The notes beneath the pieces are model-generated. The model did not search any database and was not told where the DNA came from. It saw nothing but the letters and a program-made list of their open reading frames with translations. A DNA stretch of 64,000 nt from an uncultured Caryophanales bacterium (GTDB lineage Bacteria; Bacillota_I; Bacilli_A; RFN20; CAG-826). The position numbers and the translations under genes are program-made. Shown here in pieces: positions 33,488-41,729 of the stretch (position 1 is its first letter; each line of letters opens with the position of its first letter). The stretch is taken from the NCBI GenBank assembly GCA_946407815.1, contig CAMJPB010000001.1, positions 248,001 to 312,000 on the forward strand. The letters run 5' to 3'.

Positions 33488-34359
33488 TATTTATAACCTA
33501 ATTCTTTTAGAATTCTTGGATTATTGAGCCAGTCTTCTTTAACCGATACAAATAATTCAAGGAAAATACGTTTATTGTAGTATTCCTCTAAATCGGTTCT
33601 AGCTTTCATGCCAATAGCTTTGATTCGTTTACCGTTTTTGCCAATAACGATTCCCTTGTGAGATTCTTTATCAACAATGATTGTTGCTCGAATGTAAACT
33701 GCTTCTTTTTTAGATTTAATTTCGTCAACTCTAACAGCAAGATCGTGTGGGACTTCATCTTTTAAGAGTTTGAGGAGTTTTTCGCGAATAACTTCGCTGA
33801 TCATAAATGATGAGTCTTTATCGGTAACTTGATCCTCTGCAAAGTATCTTGGACCTTCTTTAATAACTGACTTAACTTCTTGAAGAAGTTCATCAATACC
33901 AAAGTTTTCGATTGCTGATGCTTCAAGAATCTTCGCATTAGGATACATTTCTCGATATTTTGCTTTTATTTGCTGTACTTCAGGAAGTCGCATTAAATCA
34001 ATCTTATTGATAACTATAAAAAGTGGGATTTCTTTAGAAAGTGATTCATTAATGAATTGGTCACCAACATCAAATTTTTTAGATGCGTCCACCACTAAAA
34101 TGTTTGCATCAACATCTTTAGCAGAATCTAAAGCCTCTTTATTCATAAATTGGCCAAGTGAATGGCTAGCCTTATGAATTCCTGGAGTATCAATGAAGAT
34201 AATTTGATATTCTCCATCATCGTAAATTCCCTTAATGGAATTACGAGTTGTTTGCGCTTTTTCTGTAACAATTGAAAGCTTACGCTCTAAAAGAGCGTTT
34301 ATGATTGTAGACTTTCCAGCGTTCGGTCTACCAACAATTGAAACAAAGCCGCTTTTCAT
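33487..34359 (-). CDS. era: GTPase Era
   Basis: 290 aa ribosome-assembly GTPase that binds the 3' end of 16S rRNA. G1 GRPNAGKST, G2 TTRNSIKGI, G3 DTPGIH, G4 NKIDLM, G5 SA(IENFG). C-terminal KH domain with VIGKNGKRIKAIGMKAR. Overlaps cdd and recO by one base each, so tightly coupled. Confidence 0.96.
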   Translation of the reverse strand: MKSGFVSIVGRPNAGKSTIINALLERKLSIVTEKAQTTRNSIKGIYDDGEYQIIFIDTPGIHKASHSLGQFMNKEALDSAKDVDANILVVDASKKFDVGDQFINESLSKEIPLFIVINKIDLMRLPEVQQIKAKYREMYPNAKILEASAIENFGIDELLQEVKSVIKEGPRYFAEDQVTDKDSSFMISEVIREKLLKLLKDEVPHDLAVRVDEIKSKKEAVYIRATIIVDKESHKGIVIGKNGKRIKAIGMKARTDLEEYYNKRIFLELFVSVKEDWLNNPRILKELGYK

Positions 34360-34760
34360 TATTTTAATGCGTCTTCTGAGAATGCGTATGGAAGAAGTTC
34401 AACAATGTTTGTTTCTTGAACGTCTCCACGTAAATTTGACATATAAATTGGAGCATCTTTTGGGAAGAGTTCGCTGATAACTTGTCTACAAGCTCCACAT
34501 GGTGAGCATGGTTCATCTGTATCAGCAGAAAGAGCTAATGCAACCATGTCTTCTTTCTTAACACCGTGCATTTTTGCATTATAAAGAGCGTTTCTCTCGG
34601 CACACATGCACATTGGATATGCAGAGTTTTCGATGTTTGCGCCAACATAAACAGTTCCATCTTTGCATAGTAAAGCTGCGCCAACAGCAAAGTGTGAATA
34701 AGGCGAATATGAAAGCTTTCTAGCTTCCTTTGCCTTTTCAATAAGTTCTTCTGGTTTCAT
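34359..34760 (-). CDS. cdd: Cytidine deaminase
   Basis: 133 aa zinc enzyme deaminating (deoxy)cytidine to (deoxy)uridine. Active site C53-A-E55 and PC88-GAC91 are visible (CAERNALY, PCGACRQV). With deoB and deoC it suggests the cell salvages and breaks down nucleosides. Lies between ybeY and era as in B. subtilis, but dgkA is missing. Confidence 0.96.
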   Translation of the reverse strand: MKPEELIEKAKEARKLSYSPYSHFAVGAALLCKDGTVYVGANIENSAYPMCMCAERNALYNAKMHGVKKEDMVALALSADTDEPCSPCGACRQVISELFPKDAPIYMSNLRGDVQETNIVELLPYAFSEDALK

Positions 34761-35206
34761 TACTTTAGTCCTCCCAAAATTTTATTTTGTAATTCAAACA
34801 TAACTTTTTCATCAGCCTCATTCATGTGATCATAACCAAGTAAATGAAGCATGCCATGAACAAACAAGAACACCATTTCTCTTTTAAGAGAATGTTCGTA
34901 TTCTTTGGCCTGTTCCTCGGCTTTTTCATAAGAAATAATAATTTGCCCTAAATTAATTGGACCTCCCTTAAGCTTTCTTTCGGACTCTTCGTCTAAGAAG
35001 GCAAAACTGATTACATCAGTTGGGCGATCAACATTACGATATTCGCGGTTAATTTTATGAATCGCTTTATTATCCACAATAGTGACATCTGTAATGTATT
35101 CACCCTTGAGTTTGAGTTCATTAAAGATTTTAACGTAGTATTCGTTAAACGTGTCTTCGTAAATATCGTATGAACTCGGTCCTTGGTTGAGAAAATCTAT
35201 TACCAT
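34760..35206 (-). CDS. ybeY: Endoribonuclease YbeY
   Basis: 148 aa metal-dependent RNase for 16S rRNA 3' maturation and ribosome quality control. Zinc histidines H117, H121 and H127 in HGMLHLLGYDH; also TDVISFAF and IIISYEKAEEQA. First gene of ybeY-cdd-era-recO. phoH, usually upstream, is replaced here by the C39-peptidase gene. No ribosome binding site is evident. Confidence 0.95.
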   Translation of the reverse strand: MVIDFLNQGPSSYDIYEDTFNEYYVKIFNELKLKGEYITDVTIVDNKAIHKINREYRNVDRPTDVISFAFLDEESERKLKGGPINLGQIIISYEKAEEQAKEYEHSLKREMVFLFVHGMLHLLGYDHMNEADEKVMFELQNKILGGLK

Positions 35207-35223
35207 ATATCTTAGGGAAAAGT

Positions 35224-35232
35224 ATTATAACA
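35224..35232 (-). promoter_or_regulatory. ybeY operon extended -10 promoter
   Basis: TGT-TATAAT on the minus strand, 17 nt before the ybeY start, with a very short leader. No clear -35. Confidence 0.55.
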
Positions 35233-35250
35233 TACTTTCTCGAGTTTATA

Positions 35251-36423
35251 CTATAAATTACATGAATCAAAGAATCTTCTTTCCATTTTTCTGGAATCTT
35301 TTCGATTAGAAATTCCTTCTAATAAGTTCGAATAGGCATTAAATCCAGCAAAGTACATTACAAAATGGAAGATAACAAAGTTACAACCCAAATTTTTGGT
35401 AATAAACATCATAATTACTGAAAAACCGAAAGACACGAAAATATAGAAAATGTCTTTCATTGAGTTATAAAGAATGTGGCCATCCGCCTTAACGTTTGCT
35501 TCTAAAGCAAGGTCTTTGGCAACTTTTGGATCCTTAAAACTTCGACTTTCAAGCTCGGTTATGTAGTTTTTGGTGTCTTGTTCGTTTCTTGAAAACACTA
35601 GAATTTCAAGTAATTTGATTAACACTAAAACTAGTAACGCAAAAACATTTTTGAAATCATTTAGAATCAGTAAAAATGTAATCATAAACGCTATTAAAAG
35701 TGATGCGATTTGTTGTCTATTTTTGACAAAGAATTGGCGTTTATAATTAACGTATTCAAGATACTTTTCTTTCGAACAATTTTGTCGATAATTAAAGTAA
35801 CGTGGAATGTACTCTAAGTCGAAAGTATAAACTTGTTTATAAAGTGTAGCTTTTTCTACAATTTGACTTGCGACAAACAAGCACAAAAAGATGAATGAAA
35901 AGAAGAAGTTTTCGCTCTTATTTAATAGATAAAAAGTCACTATTAAAGCAGCTGCTGAAACTAACGAAATTATATTCGTCAAAATGTCGAGTTTTAACGG
36001 CAATAAATGCTGACGTTTTCTTTCTAGCTTTTTGACGAGTTCTGGATTGTCACTTGAAAGGATTATATTTCGCCATCTTCTTAAAAATTCTTCTCTTCTC
36101 ATTCTGACAACACCGCGTCCAGGATCATACAAAACAACTGAATGCTTGTATTTCCTTTTAATTAAAACCGCATGATTGTCATCGATTAACGCAATAGAAG
36201 GTGCGTCTAAATTATCAAAATAGTCCTTGCTACAGGTGCACGCATCAAGTGGGACACCATAATCAGCGGCTATATTCACTAAATCTTCAAGCGTGTAATG
36301 CTCGCGCTTATTAGGTTTAGGAATATAAAGATAAGATTTGTCCTTAGCAATTGTAGCCAGGTACATTTTGAGTGCGGCAAACCCACAATCGTGGTCGTTG
36401 CCTTGGTAAATGAAGTATTTCAT
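35251..36423 (-). CDS. C39-peptidase-domain membrane protein without ABC ATPase
   Basis: 390 aa. Residues 1-130 form a peptidase C39 domain, the protease that removes double-glycine leaders from bacteriocins and peptide pheromones: oxyanion Q7, nucleophile C13 (DCGFAA), H84 (NHAVLI) and D100 (YDPGRG) are all present. Residues about 145-380 hold four to six hydrophobic segments laid out like the membrane domain of a C39 ABC exporter. The nucleotide-binding domain that would complete such an exporter (about 250 aa more) is absent, and no ATPase gene is nearby. Its upstream 40 bp is almost identical to that of comEA, so it is probably expressed with competence genes. No small double-glycine peptide gene was found next to it. 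Function not known. Confidence 0.8.
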   Translation of the reverse strand: MKYFIYQGNDHDCGFAALKMYLATIAKDKSYLYIPKPNKREHYTLEDLVNIAADYGVPLDACTCSKDYFDNLDAPSIALIDDNHAVLIKRKYKHSVVLYDPGRGVVRMRREEFLRRWRNIILSSDNPELVKKLERKRQHLLPLKLDILTNIISLVSAAALIVTFYLLNKSENFFFSFIFLCLFVASQIVEKATLYKQVYTFDLEYIPRYFNYRQNCSKEKYLEYVNYKRQFFVKNRQQIASLLIAFMITFLLILNDFKNVFALLVLVLIKLLEILVFSRNEQDTKNYITELESRSFKDPKVAKDLALEANVKADGHILYNSMKDIFYIFVSFGFSVIMMFITKNLGCNFVIFHFVMYFAGFNAYSNLLEGISNRKDSRKMERRFFDSCNL

Positions 36424-36437
36424 ACATTTTTCCCCCT

Positions 36438-36477
36438 TATATACCTATTACGGGTCAAAATGCGATTTTGGCTAAAA
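36438..36477 (-). promoter_or_regulatory. Competence-type element upstream of the C39 protein
   Basis: 40 bp that match the element before comEA (58530-58569) at 37 positions. On the minus strand it contains CAAAAT-cgc-ATTTTG, which includes AAAA-N5-TTTT, then GACCCGTAATAGG and TATATA, and ends 14 nt before the start codon; GGGGG serves as ribosome binding site. The AAAA-N5-TTTT pattern is the ComK box of B. subtilis. Which regulator acts here is not known. Confidence 0.8.
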
Positions 36478-36567
36478 TTTGTTTTCCTTAGATTGCTTTA
36501 TAAATAATATTTATAACTTTTTTTAAAAATTTTTTATAACTAAATTTTTCAAAGACTTTGAAGGCAA

Positions 36568-36597
36568 GAAAAAAACGAAGGCCGAACCTTCGTTTTT
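36568..36597 (-). terminator. Terminator after rpsU
   Basis: On the minus strand ACGAAGG-ttcgg-CCTTCGT followed by TTTTTTC. Confidence 0.9.
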
Positions 36598-36605
36598 CAT
36601 CATTT

Positions 36606-36779
36606 TTAGTAAGCTTTACGACGAGCCATCTCGGATTTTTGTTTTCTCTTTAATCCTTTTTTGAGATAGAACTCTCTTTTACGTGCTTCAAGAAGAACAC
36701 CTGATTTGTTGACTTGTCTTTTGAAACGACGAAGAGCTTCGTCTAATTGTTCATTTTCGCGAACGACAATTTTTGGCAT
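36606..36779 (-). CDS. rpsU: 30S ribosomal protein S21
   Basis: 57 aa, translated by hand from the minus strand: begins [19 protein letters not shown] and ends with a basic RRKAY tail; the [16 protein letters not shown] segment is typical. S21 sits on the small subunit near the anti-Shine-Dalgarno end of 16S rRNA. Ribosome binding site AAGGAAGTGAG. In B. subtilis it follows mtaB (yqeV); here deoC and rpmF lie between. Confidence 0.95.
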   Translation of the reverse strand: MPKIVVRENEQLDEALRRFKRQVNKSGVLLEARKREFYLKKGLKRKQKSEMARRKAY

Positions 36780-36814
36780 TTTTTTCTCACTTCCTTTCGT
36801 ACGTAACGGGAATA

Positions 36815-36843
36815 ATTATATTATTCTCCTTTGACAATTGCAA
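36815..36843 (-). promoter_or_regulatory. rpsU promoter inside the deoC 3' end
   Basis: TTGCAA, 17 nt, TATAAT on the minus strand; the -35 box and most of the spacer are deoC coding sequence. Confidence 0.65.
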
Positions 36844-37465
36844 CACCACATGATGCGCCGATGCGACTTGCACCTGCTTCAATCATTGCTTCAGCTTCAG
36901 CTTTGTTGTGAATTCCACCACTTGCTTTGACTCCAACATTTGGACCAACAGCTGCTCTCATTAATCTGACAGCTTCGACTGTTGCGCCACCTTTTGAAAA
37001 GCCAGTTGAAGTTTTGACATAGTCAGCTCCAGCTCTAACACATGCTTTTGAACATTCGGTAATTTCTTCATCTGTTAATAAGCAAGTTTCAAGAATTACT
37101 TTTAGTAAAATCTTTCCACAAGCCTTCTTAACGAGTCTAACTTCATCTTCAATATAAGCATAATTGTGTTCTTTAGCCATTGAGTCATTTAAGACCATAT
37201 CAACTTCTGTAGCACCTGCTTCAATTGCGAGTTTTGCTTCGTAAGCTTTGCTTTCTGGTAATGTTGCACCTAATGGGAAACCAACGACTGTGCAAACTTT
37301 GACATCTGTGCCTTTAAGTTCTTTAGCGGCAAGAGGGACAAAGCCTGGATTAACGCAGACTGATGCAAAATGAAATTCTTTTGCCTCTGCACATAATTTA
37401 ACAATAGCTTCACTTGAAGCATCTTGTTTGAGAAGTGTGTGATCGATCATTCTAGCGATTTCCAT
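36821..37465 (-). CDS. deoC: Deoxyribose-phosphate aldolase
   Basis: 214 aa class I aldolase splitting deoxyribose 5-phosphate into acetaldehyde and glyceraldehyde 3-phosphate. The Schiff-base lysine is in [15 protein letters not shown], the second essential lysine in GVKASGGI, and [11 protein letters not shown] is present. Completes the route Cdd-phosphorylase-DeoB-DeoC, whose other members are in the window but unlinked. Ribosome binding site AAAGGAG. Follows rpmF by 30 nt. Confidence 0.96.
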   Translation of the reverse strand: MEIARMIDHTLLKQDASSEAIVKLCAEAKEFHFASVCVNPGFVPLAAKELKGTDVKVCTVVGFPLGATLPESKAYEAKLAIEAGATEVDMVLNDSMAKEHNYAYIEDEVRLVKKACGKILLKVILETCLLTDEEITECSKACVRAGADYVKTSTGFSKGGATVEAVRLMRAAVGPNVGVKASGGIHNKAEAEAMIEAGASRIGASCGVAIVKGE

Positions 37466-37495
37466 AAGTTTCTCCTTTGTTAATAATTTAAATTA

Positions 37496-37690
37496 TTATT
37501 TTTCTTCCTTCTTTTCAGCTTTTGTTACAACTGCTTTACCATTATAGTAACCACATTTTGGGCAAACGTTGTGTGCTTTAATCATTGCGCCACAGTTTGG
37601 GCATTTAACTAATCCAGAGACTGAGAGTTTGAAATGGGTTCTTCTTAATCTCTTAGCTGTTTTCGAAGTTCTCCTGAATGGGACTGCCAT
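37496..37690 (-). CDS. rpmF: 50S ribosomal protein L32
   Basis: 64 aa, zinc-binding form with C30, C33, C43 and C46. Starts [19 protein letters not shown] as usual; a lysine/glutamate tail extends the C-terminus a little. In most Firmicutes it follows yceD (DUF177), which is not present. Ribosome binding site AGGAGG (TATAGGAGG). Confidence 0.94.
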   Translation of the reverse strand: MAVPFRRTSKTAKRLRRTHFKLSVSGLVKCPNCGAMIKAHNVCPKCGYYNGKAVVTKAEKKEEK

Positions 37691-37718
37691 ACATTTATCC
37701 TCCTATAGACCGTGTAAT

Positions 37719-37746
37719 ATTATATATTAGTCAAGAAGGTAATCAA
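37719..37746 (-). promoter_or_regulatory. rpmF-deoC promoter
   Basis: TTGATT, 16 nt, TATAAT on the minus strand, 28 nt before the rpmF start. Confidence 0.7.
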
Positions 37747-37791
37747 GAATTTTTCATACTATGTACAAAATTTATATAAAAAGTTTAGATT

Positions 37792-39039
37792 TTATCGAAC
37801 TTTAATTTTGTGAATTTTTCCGATGTATTCATCAGGCAAATCGGCCTCTAATTTAATATAATTAGATGTATATCCGCTTAATAAACCGCTCTTTTTATTT
37901 CTTTCCTCAAGGATAACCTCGAACTCTTGACCTTTGAACTTTTCAATGTAAGCTTTATTAAGCTCGTTTGATAAATTTATCAAAGTATCCACTCTTTGAG
38001 CCTTAATTTCCGGTTTAACTTGATCAGGCATTGAATAAGCTTTTGTCCCTTCCCTAGCGGAAAATGGAAAGACGTGCAGTTCTGCGAAATTAACCTTTTT
38101 GATAAAATCAAAAGTTTCTTTAAACTCTTCTTCAGTTTCTCCAGGGAAACCAACAATTACATCTGTAGTAATCGCAATATCTGGTCTAATTTCTCTAATA
38201 CGATTAACTTTGTTAATAAAGTCATCAACATTATATTTTCTGCACATGCGTTTTAAGACTGTTTTAGATCCGCTTTGAAGTGGCATGTGTAAATGATTTG
38301 CTATGCAAGAACACTTCTTGAGTAATTCTAAAAACTTATCGTCAATTTCGCTTTCTTCTATGGAAGAGATACGTAATCTATATAAACCAGGAATGTTGCA
38401 AATCTGTTCAACTAAATCTGAGAACGAACACTCTTTGTTGTCTAGACCATAATGCGCAGTATGTATGCCTGTGAGAACAACTTCCTTGAAACCTTGTTTT
38501 ACGAGTGAAGAAATTTCTTCAAGCACTTCATTTTTATCTCTTGAGCGAGCGACACCACGTGTATAAGGGATCGTGCAATAAGAACAGAAGTTGTTACAAC
38601 CATCCTCGATTTTTACGTAAGCTCTAGTTGAATCGGGAATGGCAATTGTGCCAAAAGATTCATAGTCAAATTTACGTGGTTCTGGATCGATAGCAATTAT
38701 CTGTTTTTTATCTCTTATAAATAAATTTATAAAATCTACTAATTTTCTCCTATTTGAGGTTCCAACAATGATGTCTGCGCCACATTCTTTTTTAACGTAT
38801 TCAGCGTTCTTTTGAGAATAACAACCCATGACACAAACGATGGCATTTGGATTATTTCTTTTCTCTCTACGAATGATTTGACGGGACTTTTGATCAGCAA
38901 TTGCTGTAACTGAGCAAGTATTAATGACAATAATGTCTGGACCTTCGTTTTCCTTAAAACCGTTTTTTAAAAAGAGCTCCTTAAGAGCGCTAGACTCATA
39001 GGAGTTAACTTTACAGCCGAGAGAAATAAATTTAAGCAT
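37792..39039 (-). CDS. mtaB: tRNA t6A37 methylthiotransferase
   Basis: 415 aa radical-SAM enzyme converting t6A37 to ms2t6A37 in tRNA-Lys. N-terminal cluster cysteines C9, C42 and C73 (LGCKVNSYES, INTCSV, MGCYSQ); radical-SAM cysteines C148, C152, C155 in GCNNFCSYCTIPYTRG; C-terminal TRAM domain. LGCKVN distinguishes MtaB from MiaB and RimO. Starts at the rsmE stop. rsmE-mtaB matches B. subtilis yqeU-yqeV. Confidence 0.94.
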   Translation of the reverse strand: MLKFISLGCKVNSYESSALKELFLKNGFKENEGPDIIVINTCSVTAIADQKSRQIIRREKRNNPNAIVCVMGCYSQKNAEYVKKECGADIIVGTSNRRKLVDFINLFIRDKKQIIAIDPEPRKFDYESFGTIAIPDSTRAYVKIEDGCNNFCSYCTIPYTRGVARSRDKNEVLEEISSLVKQGFKEVVLTGIHTAHYGLDNKECSFSDLVEQICNIPGLYRLRISSIEESEIDDKFLELLKKCSCIANHLHMPLQSGSKTVLKRMCRKYNVDDFINKVNRIREIRPDIAITTDVIVGFPGETEEEFKETFDFIKKVNFAELHVFPFSAREGTKAYSMPDQVKPEIKAQRVDTLINLSNELNKAYIEKFKGQEFEVILEERNKKSGLLSGYTSNYIKLEADLPDEYIGKIHKIKVR

Positions 39040-39758
39040 TATTTTGATTCTAAATAATTAGCGATTACGCTTAAAGCGTAGATACAAGCAGTTTCAGAAC
39101 GAAGAATTCTTCTTCCAAGACCAACGACTTTGTAACCTAGATTTTCAGCAATATGGACTTCATGTTCAGTAAAACCACCTTCAGGTCCGACCATAATTGC
39201 GACTTTTTGACCAGGCTTAATTGAATTTACAACTTTGTTGAGATAAGTTGTTGTGCCTTCCATACCCTCGTAGGCAATCATTTTGACATTAGCATCAACA
39301 TCTTTTAGATGGTCTAAATCAATGACTCTATATAAAGCAGGAATCATGCTTCTTTTTGATTGCTCAGCAGCTTCCTTTAATATTCTATTAAAACGTTGTA
39401 ATTTGACTTGTTTATCATCTCTTTTAAACTTAACAACTGTACGATCTGTTTGAAGCAAAACAATTTCGCTTACACCAAGCTCAGTAGCCTTTTGTAGAAC
39501 AAAATCCATCTTTTCGCCTTTAATTAAAGAGGCAATTAAAATGAGATGATTTGGAAGCTCGTGATTCTCACGAATCTTCTTAACAACATCAATTGTAAGA
39601 GGTCTAAGTTTTTTAACTTCTGCTAAGTAAACTAAACCATCGGCAACAACTTCGATTTGTTCGCCGGCTTTTGCTCTCATTACATGAGTAAGATGAAAAA
39701 CGTCGTCTTCACTTAAGACAACTTGTGTGCTTAAAACTCTTCCAAAATATCTTTGCAT
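39039..39758 (-). CDS. rsmE: 16S rRNA (uracil-1498-N3)-methyltransferase
   Basis: 239 aa SPOUT-family methyltransferase. N-terminal PUA-like domain; the knotted SAM site shows IMVGPEGGFTEHEV and LGLGRRILRSETACIYALSVI-type sequence (VGLGRRILRSETA). One-base overlaps with its neighbours. prmA, normally between dnaJ and rsmE, is missing. Confidence 0.95.
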   Translation of the reverse strand: MQRYFGRVLSTQVVLSEDDVFHLTHVMRAKAGEQIEVVADGLVYLAEVKKLRPLTIDVVKKIRENHELPNHLILIASLIKGEKMDFVLQKATELGVSEIVLLQTDRTVVKFKRDDKQVKLQRFNRILKEAAEQSKRSMIPALYRVIDLDHLKDVDANVKMIAYEGMEGTTTYLNKVVNSIKPGQKVAIMVGPEGGFTEHEVHIAENLGYKVVGLGRRILRSETACIYALSVIANYLESK

Positions 39759-40195
39759 TATTCTAAGAATTCTCCATCAGAATCTTGAATGTTATGTTTT
39801 GTTAAATAAACGTAACCAGTAAAGATTGAGTAAAACTCAATAGCGAAATAAGGGATTAAGAATGCTAATGGGCTTTTCCAACCAACAGCAAAGAATAAAA
39901 CAACTCCAACAATCGCAATAAATGAGATACAAATTGCAGCTGTAAGAAATCCTTTCTTAACTTTCCCTAAATAGAAATGTGGAGCACCAGCAAAACCAAA
40001 CAAAAATGCAAGTAAAGCAGCGATTAGACGCTTCTTGTGCTTGATCTCGACAGGGTGATCTAGTTGGTTAATTACTTTAGTAACGTCTTGGGTTGATGTA
40101 TCAGTACCTTCTAAAGGTTTGATTCCACCGCAAAAAGGACAAACTTCTTTGTCCAAGCGCGAAATAACCTCGTGACAGTACTTACATTTAGCCAT
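39758..40195 (-). CDS. Zinc-ribbon TM2-domain membrane protein
   Basis: 145 aa. The N-terminus is a zinc ribbon (C4, C7, C19, C22); a linker leads to a TM2-type membrane part, with KKRLIAALLAFLFGFAGAPHFYLGK followed by two more hydrophobic segments and a charged acidic end. The GxxGxHxFYLGK pattern is typical of TM2 proteins. Function not known. One-base overlap with rsmE suggests co-transcription but no obvious link. Confidence 0.75.
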   Translation of the reverse strand: MAKCKYCHEVISRLDKEVCPFCGGIKPLEGTDTSTQDVTKVINQLDHPVEIKHKKRLIAALLAFLFGFAGAPHFYLGKVKKGFLTAAICISFIAIVGVVLFFAVGWKSPLAFLIPYFAIEFYSIFTGYVYLTKHNIQDSDGEFLE

Positions 40196-40212
40196 ATACG
40201 ATTAATTAAAAA

Positions 40213-40671
40213 TTAATAAGCAGTTTTATCAGCGATATTTTTATACTCATTGTAGAGTTTTAAACATGCTTTACGATCAAGCTCGAAAACCATCTTTTCT
40301 CTACCACCGTTTTCATTGAATTCATAGAAAACTTTATCTCTGAATCCGATGTCTTCGGTATCAACAATATTACATCCGTAATATACTTTCTCGATATTTG
40401 CCCAAAGAATAGCAGCCATGCACATTGGACAAGGCTCGCCTGTTGTATAAAGTTCACAACCACTCAAATCGAATGTTCCAAGTTTCTTACAAGCTTTGTG
40501 AATTGCCATCATTTCACCGTGGCATGTTGGGTCGTTGTTTTTAACAACTTCGTTGTGGCCTTTTCCGATAACTTCACCATCTTTAACGATAACTGCGCCA
40601 AAAGGTCCGCCATGTCCGTGACGAATGCCTTTTCTTGCTTCTAGAATAGCCATGTGCATGTATTTGTTCAT
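40213..40671 (-). CDS. guaD: Guanine deaminase-like nucleoside deaminase
   Basis: 152 aa zinc deaminase. Zinc site H51-G-E53 and PC81-PMC84 (CHGEMMAI, EPCPMCMAAI). GGPFGAVIVKDGEVIG and the overall length and ending resemble bacterial guanine deaminase (GuaD), rather than TadA, which is shorter and HAE-type. The second residue of the HxE motif is Gly rather than Ala. Would convert guanine to xanthine. Ribosome binding site GCGAGGA. Confidence 0.8.
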   Translation of the reverse strand: MNKYMHMAILEARKGIRHGHGGPFGAVIVKDGEVIGKGHNEVVKNNDPTCHGEMMAIHKACKKLGTFDLSGCELYTTGEPCPMCMAAILWANIEKVYYGCNIVDTEDIGFRDKVFYEFNENGGREKMVFELDRKACLKLYNEYKNIADKTAY

Positions 40672-40730
40672 ATAAAAATCCTCGCTTATTATTGTACAAA
40701 ATATAAATCTATTTATAAAGCAAATAATAG

Positions 40731-40757
40731 AAAAAAGACAACTGACTACCAGCTGCC
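40731..40757 (-). terminator. Terminator overlapping the acyltransferase stop
   Basis: On the minus strand GGCAGCTG-gtagt-CAGTTGTC (G-U pairs) followed by TTTTTTC. The 5' arm is the last codons of the gene. Confidence 0.7.
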
Positions 40758-41615
40758 TTTATATCCTGCACCATATTCTTTGGTGTAATAATCGATTCGT
40801 TTTGATGATTTCTCATCGTAAATTGGTGGATAAATATTTTCGCCTTTTTTCCACCCTGCCAAAGCACAAACTGCCTCATGAGCTCTAGTTGTTAAATCTC
40901 TCATTGCCTCAACTTTTGGAAGATCTTTATTTGCGAATAGAGGTTCGCCAATATTAAGTGTAATTTTGGCAATTTGATGGAAAATATTTTTTCTAATCCA
41001 TCCACATTCTCTAAAAGAGAAAGCCATTGGAACTAAAGGCTTGTCGGCCTTATATGCAAAGTATGAAGCACCCTCTTTAAATGGCCTAATTGGTGCATAA
41101 TACTCCCACATTGCGGTCTCGGCGCATACATGTAACCAACCGCCTTTTTCAACAAAATTCAGAGTTTCGCGAGTCATCTTGGCTGTGCCTCTCAAACTCT
41201 GTGTAGGAATAGGAATTCCACCAATCATTCTAACGAAAAAAGCGTTCTCGCCTGAACAGTTTCTATCCCAAACAATAATATTTGGTCGTCTTGGCATTAA
41301 AGCTCTCATAATGCATGGGAAATCCCACATGTGAATATGATTACAGATTGAAACTGCACCATTTTTGTATAATTTTTTGTATTTTCTGAGGTTCTTTTTG
41401 CCCTTAATTCTAAGTCCCATTCTTATCCTAAGAAGCGGAAACATAATGATGATAATTAAAAACTTAATAAAACCACGTTTAAAGTTGAACCAAAAAGAAT
41501 GGTCAATATAAGGATAATTCTCATCGTAAACATTTCCGTTATCTTTATGGACAGGCAAATAATGTTGTGCAGTGTCCTCTGGATAAGGAAACTTATTCGT
41601 TTTTGGGTCAAACAT
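40746..41615 (-). CDS. PlsC-like lysophospholipid acyltransferase
   Basis: 289 aa. The acyltransferase block I motif is N92-H93-IHMW-D98 (NHx4D), downstream of a membrane anchor at about 48-66. The second block, normally FPEGTRS, is C164-A-E-T-A-M-W here, keeping the Glu. Likely acylates lysophosphatidate in membrane synthesis, after PlsY. The N-terminal 45 residues are polar and unusual for PlsC. Many Firmicutes carry several PlsC paralogues, so this may not be the main one. No ribosome binding site; the -10 box lies 7 nt before the start. Confidence 0.82.
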   Translation of the reverse strand: MFDPKTNKFPYPEDTAQHYLPVHKDNGNVYDENYPYIDHSFWFNFKRGFIKFLIIIIMFPLLRIRMGLRIKGKKNLRKYKKLYKNGAVSICNHIHMWDFPCIMRALMPRRPNIIVWDRNCSGENAFFVRMIGGIPIPTQSLRGTAKMTRETLNFVEKGGWLHVCAETAMWEYYAPIRPFKEGASYFAYKADKPLVPMAFSFRECGWIRKNIFHQIAKITLNIGEPLFANKDLPKVEAMRDLTTRAHEAVCALAGWKKGENIYPPIYDEKSSKRIDYYTKEYGAGYKGSW

Positions 41616-41622
41616 ATGAAAG

Positions 41623-41631
41623 ATAATAGCA
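41623..41631 (-). promoter_or_regulatory. Acyltransferase extended -10 promoter (leaderless architecture)
   Basis: TGC-TATTAT on the minus strand ending 7 nt before the start codon. Confidence 0.55.
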
Positions 41632-41702
41632 AAGTTTATTATTAAAATAAATTACTTTGTGATTGTTAACTAAGTCTTAATTAGAAAATCTAAATCTAAA
41701 TT

Positions 41703-41729
41703 AAAGAAAAAGATTGGCAAAGCCAATCT
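41703..41729 (-). terminator. Terminator after dnaJ
   Basis: On the minus strand AGATTGGC-ttt-GCCAATCT followed by TTTTCTTT; ends the hrcA-grpE-dnaK-dnaJ operon. Confidence 0.92.

Noticed and set aside
38730-38755. Fifth TTAGTAG element inside mtaB
   Set aside because: Only a single unit, fully explained by coding sequence (KLVDF); no 11-bp repetition.
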